NCBI GenBank assembly: GCA_031267345.1
Contig: JAIRZG010000200.1
Span: 1 to 11,282 of the forward strand
DNA length: 11,282 bases
Direction: 5' to 3'
From: Zoogloeaceae bacterium
GTDB lineage: Bacteria; Pseudomonadota; Gammaproteobacteria; Burkholderiales; Rhodocyclaceae
Shown: positions 10,741 to 11,282 of the stretch, one piece after another
How positions within the stretch are numbered: the stretch's first letter is position 1
Layout: every line of letters begins with the position of its first letter
Notes under the pieces: model-generated
Seen by the model: the letters and a program-made list of their open reading frames with translations, nothing else
Databases searched by the model: none
Told to the model about the DNA's origin: nothing
Translations under genes and position numbers: made by a program

Positions 10741-11282
10741 ATCGTCACCTCGATTATTTCATCCTTACCCCCTGAATTTTCCCTTCCTCCTCCCACTCCC
10801 CCGTTTCTATCCGTAACAGCGTAACAATCCAGCAATGGCGCGGCTTCCGGCGTTACGGATACGTTTCCATATCCGTAACGTTTCTTTTTATCCGTAACAG
10901 GAAAACCCGCGTGGTTATTGGTTTGTTGCGCTGTTACGGATACAGGGGGGGTAAGTGGGAGGGTGGGGGTAAGATAGCGCGAAAACGCTTCTTGAAATTG
11001 TTCTGTCTCAAATCCTTTTAGTGTTTCGTATGTGCTTATCCGGATAGTCTTTGACGCAATCCCATACTCTTTGAGCCACTTTGCGATCTGGCGCGGCTTG
11101 ACAGGATTTCCCCGGTTGTAGGTAGACCACGGTTTTTCATCATCCTCACAAAGCGCCTTGATAAGGTCTACGGTGCTGATTTTGGTCAGATGTCTGGTTT
11201 CAAGAATTTCACGAATATCGGCAAGCAGTTCATTACCAACAGAGGATGAATCATCGCCAGCCTTGGAGAGGGTCAGTGCGGC
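10737..11282 (-). CDS. DUF3631-containing replication-type protein, 5' end outside window (partial)
   Basis: The last 181 residues of a protein that starts beyond the right edge. The frame is open from the first base at 11282 to TGA at 10737-10739. It reads NELLADIREILETRHLTKIS, then LIKALCEDDEKPWSTYNRGN, PVKPRQIAKWLKEYGI and KGFETEQFQEAFSRYL, the winged-helix-like C-terminal part of DUF3631. This domain commonly ends helicase/primase-like proteins of phages, plasmids and islands. The following linker is Pro- and Val/Thr-rich (TPTLPLTPPVSVT, PVTDKKKRYGYG, DCYAVTDRNG) and is encoded by the repeat cluster described separately. The helicase part is not in the window. The gene is coupled by a four-base overlap to the TubC_N-like gene. 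The family call is good; the replication role is inferred from family members. Confidence 0.8.
   Translation of the reverse strand, partial: AALTLSKAGDDSSSVGNELLADIREILETRHLTKISTVDLIKALCEDDEKPWSTYNRGNPVKPRQIAKWLKEYGIASKTIRISTYETLKGFETEQFQEAFSRYLTPTLPLTPPVSVTAQQTNNHAGFPVTDKKKRYGYGNVSVTPEAAPLLDCYAVTDRNGGVGGGRENSGGKDEIIEVTI
10764..10973. repeat. Mirror-arranged 9-bp repeat cluster in the DUF3631 gene
   Basis: Five exact copies of ATCCGTAAC occur at 10809-10817 (+), 10852-10860 (-), 10871-10879 (+), 10890-10898 (+) and 10933-10941 (-). The outer pair extends to a 14-bp perfect inverted repeat (TATCCGTAACAGCG at 10808-10821 against 10929-10942), and copies 2 and 3 form an 11-bp inverted repeat with an 8-base centre (10851-10880). 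Outside them, CTCCCACT and CTTACCCCC also recur in mirror order on both sides (10790-10797 and 10764-10772; complements at 10954-10961 and 10965-10973). The copies fall in more than one reading frame. Confidence 0.8.
10945..10969 (+). other. Potential G-quadruplex motif
   Basis: Four G-tracts (seven, three, three and five G) separated by TAAGT, A and T fit the canonical G4 pattern. It is on the plus strand, the template strand of the DUF3631 gene, at the right arm of the repeat cluster. Confidence 0.55.

Noticed and set aside
10764..10973. CRISPR array
   Set aside because: Repeats are only 9-14 bp, in both orientations, with unequal spacing inside a coding sequence, and no cas gene is near.

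Overview
The window looks like betaproteobacterial chromosome (moderately high GC) with a decayed integrated element on the right. The support is a queA gene divergent from a tRNA-Leu(CAA) gene and the general protein content; I cannot name a genus. All assignments come from reading the sequence and from family knowledge, without database searches.

Left, 1-6256, is ordinary chromosome, with every protein gene on the minus strand. From right to left along transcription: queA (tRNA queuosine synthesis), then a bacteriohemerythrin and a DUF4136 lipoprotein that are probably co-transcribed, then the atoD-atoA pair (two-subunit CoA-transferase) ending at a clear intrinsic terminator (2127-2153), and last a signalling pair. 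That pair is a response regulator with an HD-GYP c-di-GMP phosphodiesterase output, followed by a membrane Cache-type histidine kinase that runs off the left edge just after its phospho-accepting His. queA and the plus-strand tRNA-Leu gene start only about 20 bp apart, and the tRNA promoter lies across the queA start codon.

From 6257 rightwards lies what I read as a degraded integrative element or prophage placed at the tRNA 3' end. Just after the tRNA come a weak terminator, an array of about 11-bp repeats, and a frameshifted plus-strand fragment of a tyrosine-recombinase N-terminus. This fragment is fused at about 6550 to the 3'-truncated end of a minus-strand phage large polyvalent protein. 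The polyvalent protein carries, in order, an intein C-terminal segment ending HN|T, a probable PBECR-type nuclease domain, an HEFWH zincin, an LPD3-like domain and a remnant of an LPD38-like region. The open frame then runs antisense through the integrase fragment and the tRNA, so its last ~135 codons are spurious.

Divergent from the polyvalent gene is a plus-strand Panacea/SocA-like (DUF4065) antitoxin-type gene, preceded by three 12-bp direct repeats and an extended -10 box. Right of it on the minus strand are the 3' end of a DUF3631 replication-type protein gene, cut by the window edge, and a TubC_N-like gene coupled to it by an ATGA overlap. The DUF3631 3' end contains a five-copy, mirror-arranged 9-bp repeat cluster with G-rich arms whose conservation cuts across reading frames, so it looks like a DNA-level signal such as an origin or binding site.

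Most worth following up: the intein C-terminal piece with no N-terminal partner in the window, the repeat cluster in the DUF3631 gene, the int/polyvalent scar at tRNA-Leu, the 7-bp repeat in the polyvalent coding frame, and the operator-like repeats before the Panacea gene. No stretch above 300 bases is gene-free; the largest gaps (1963-2169, 3574-3812, 9521-9685) are described below.
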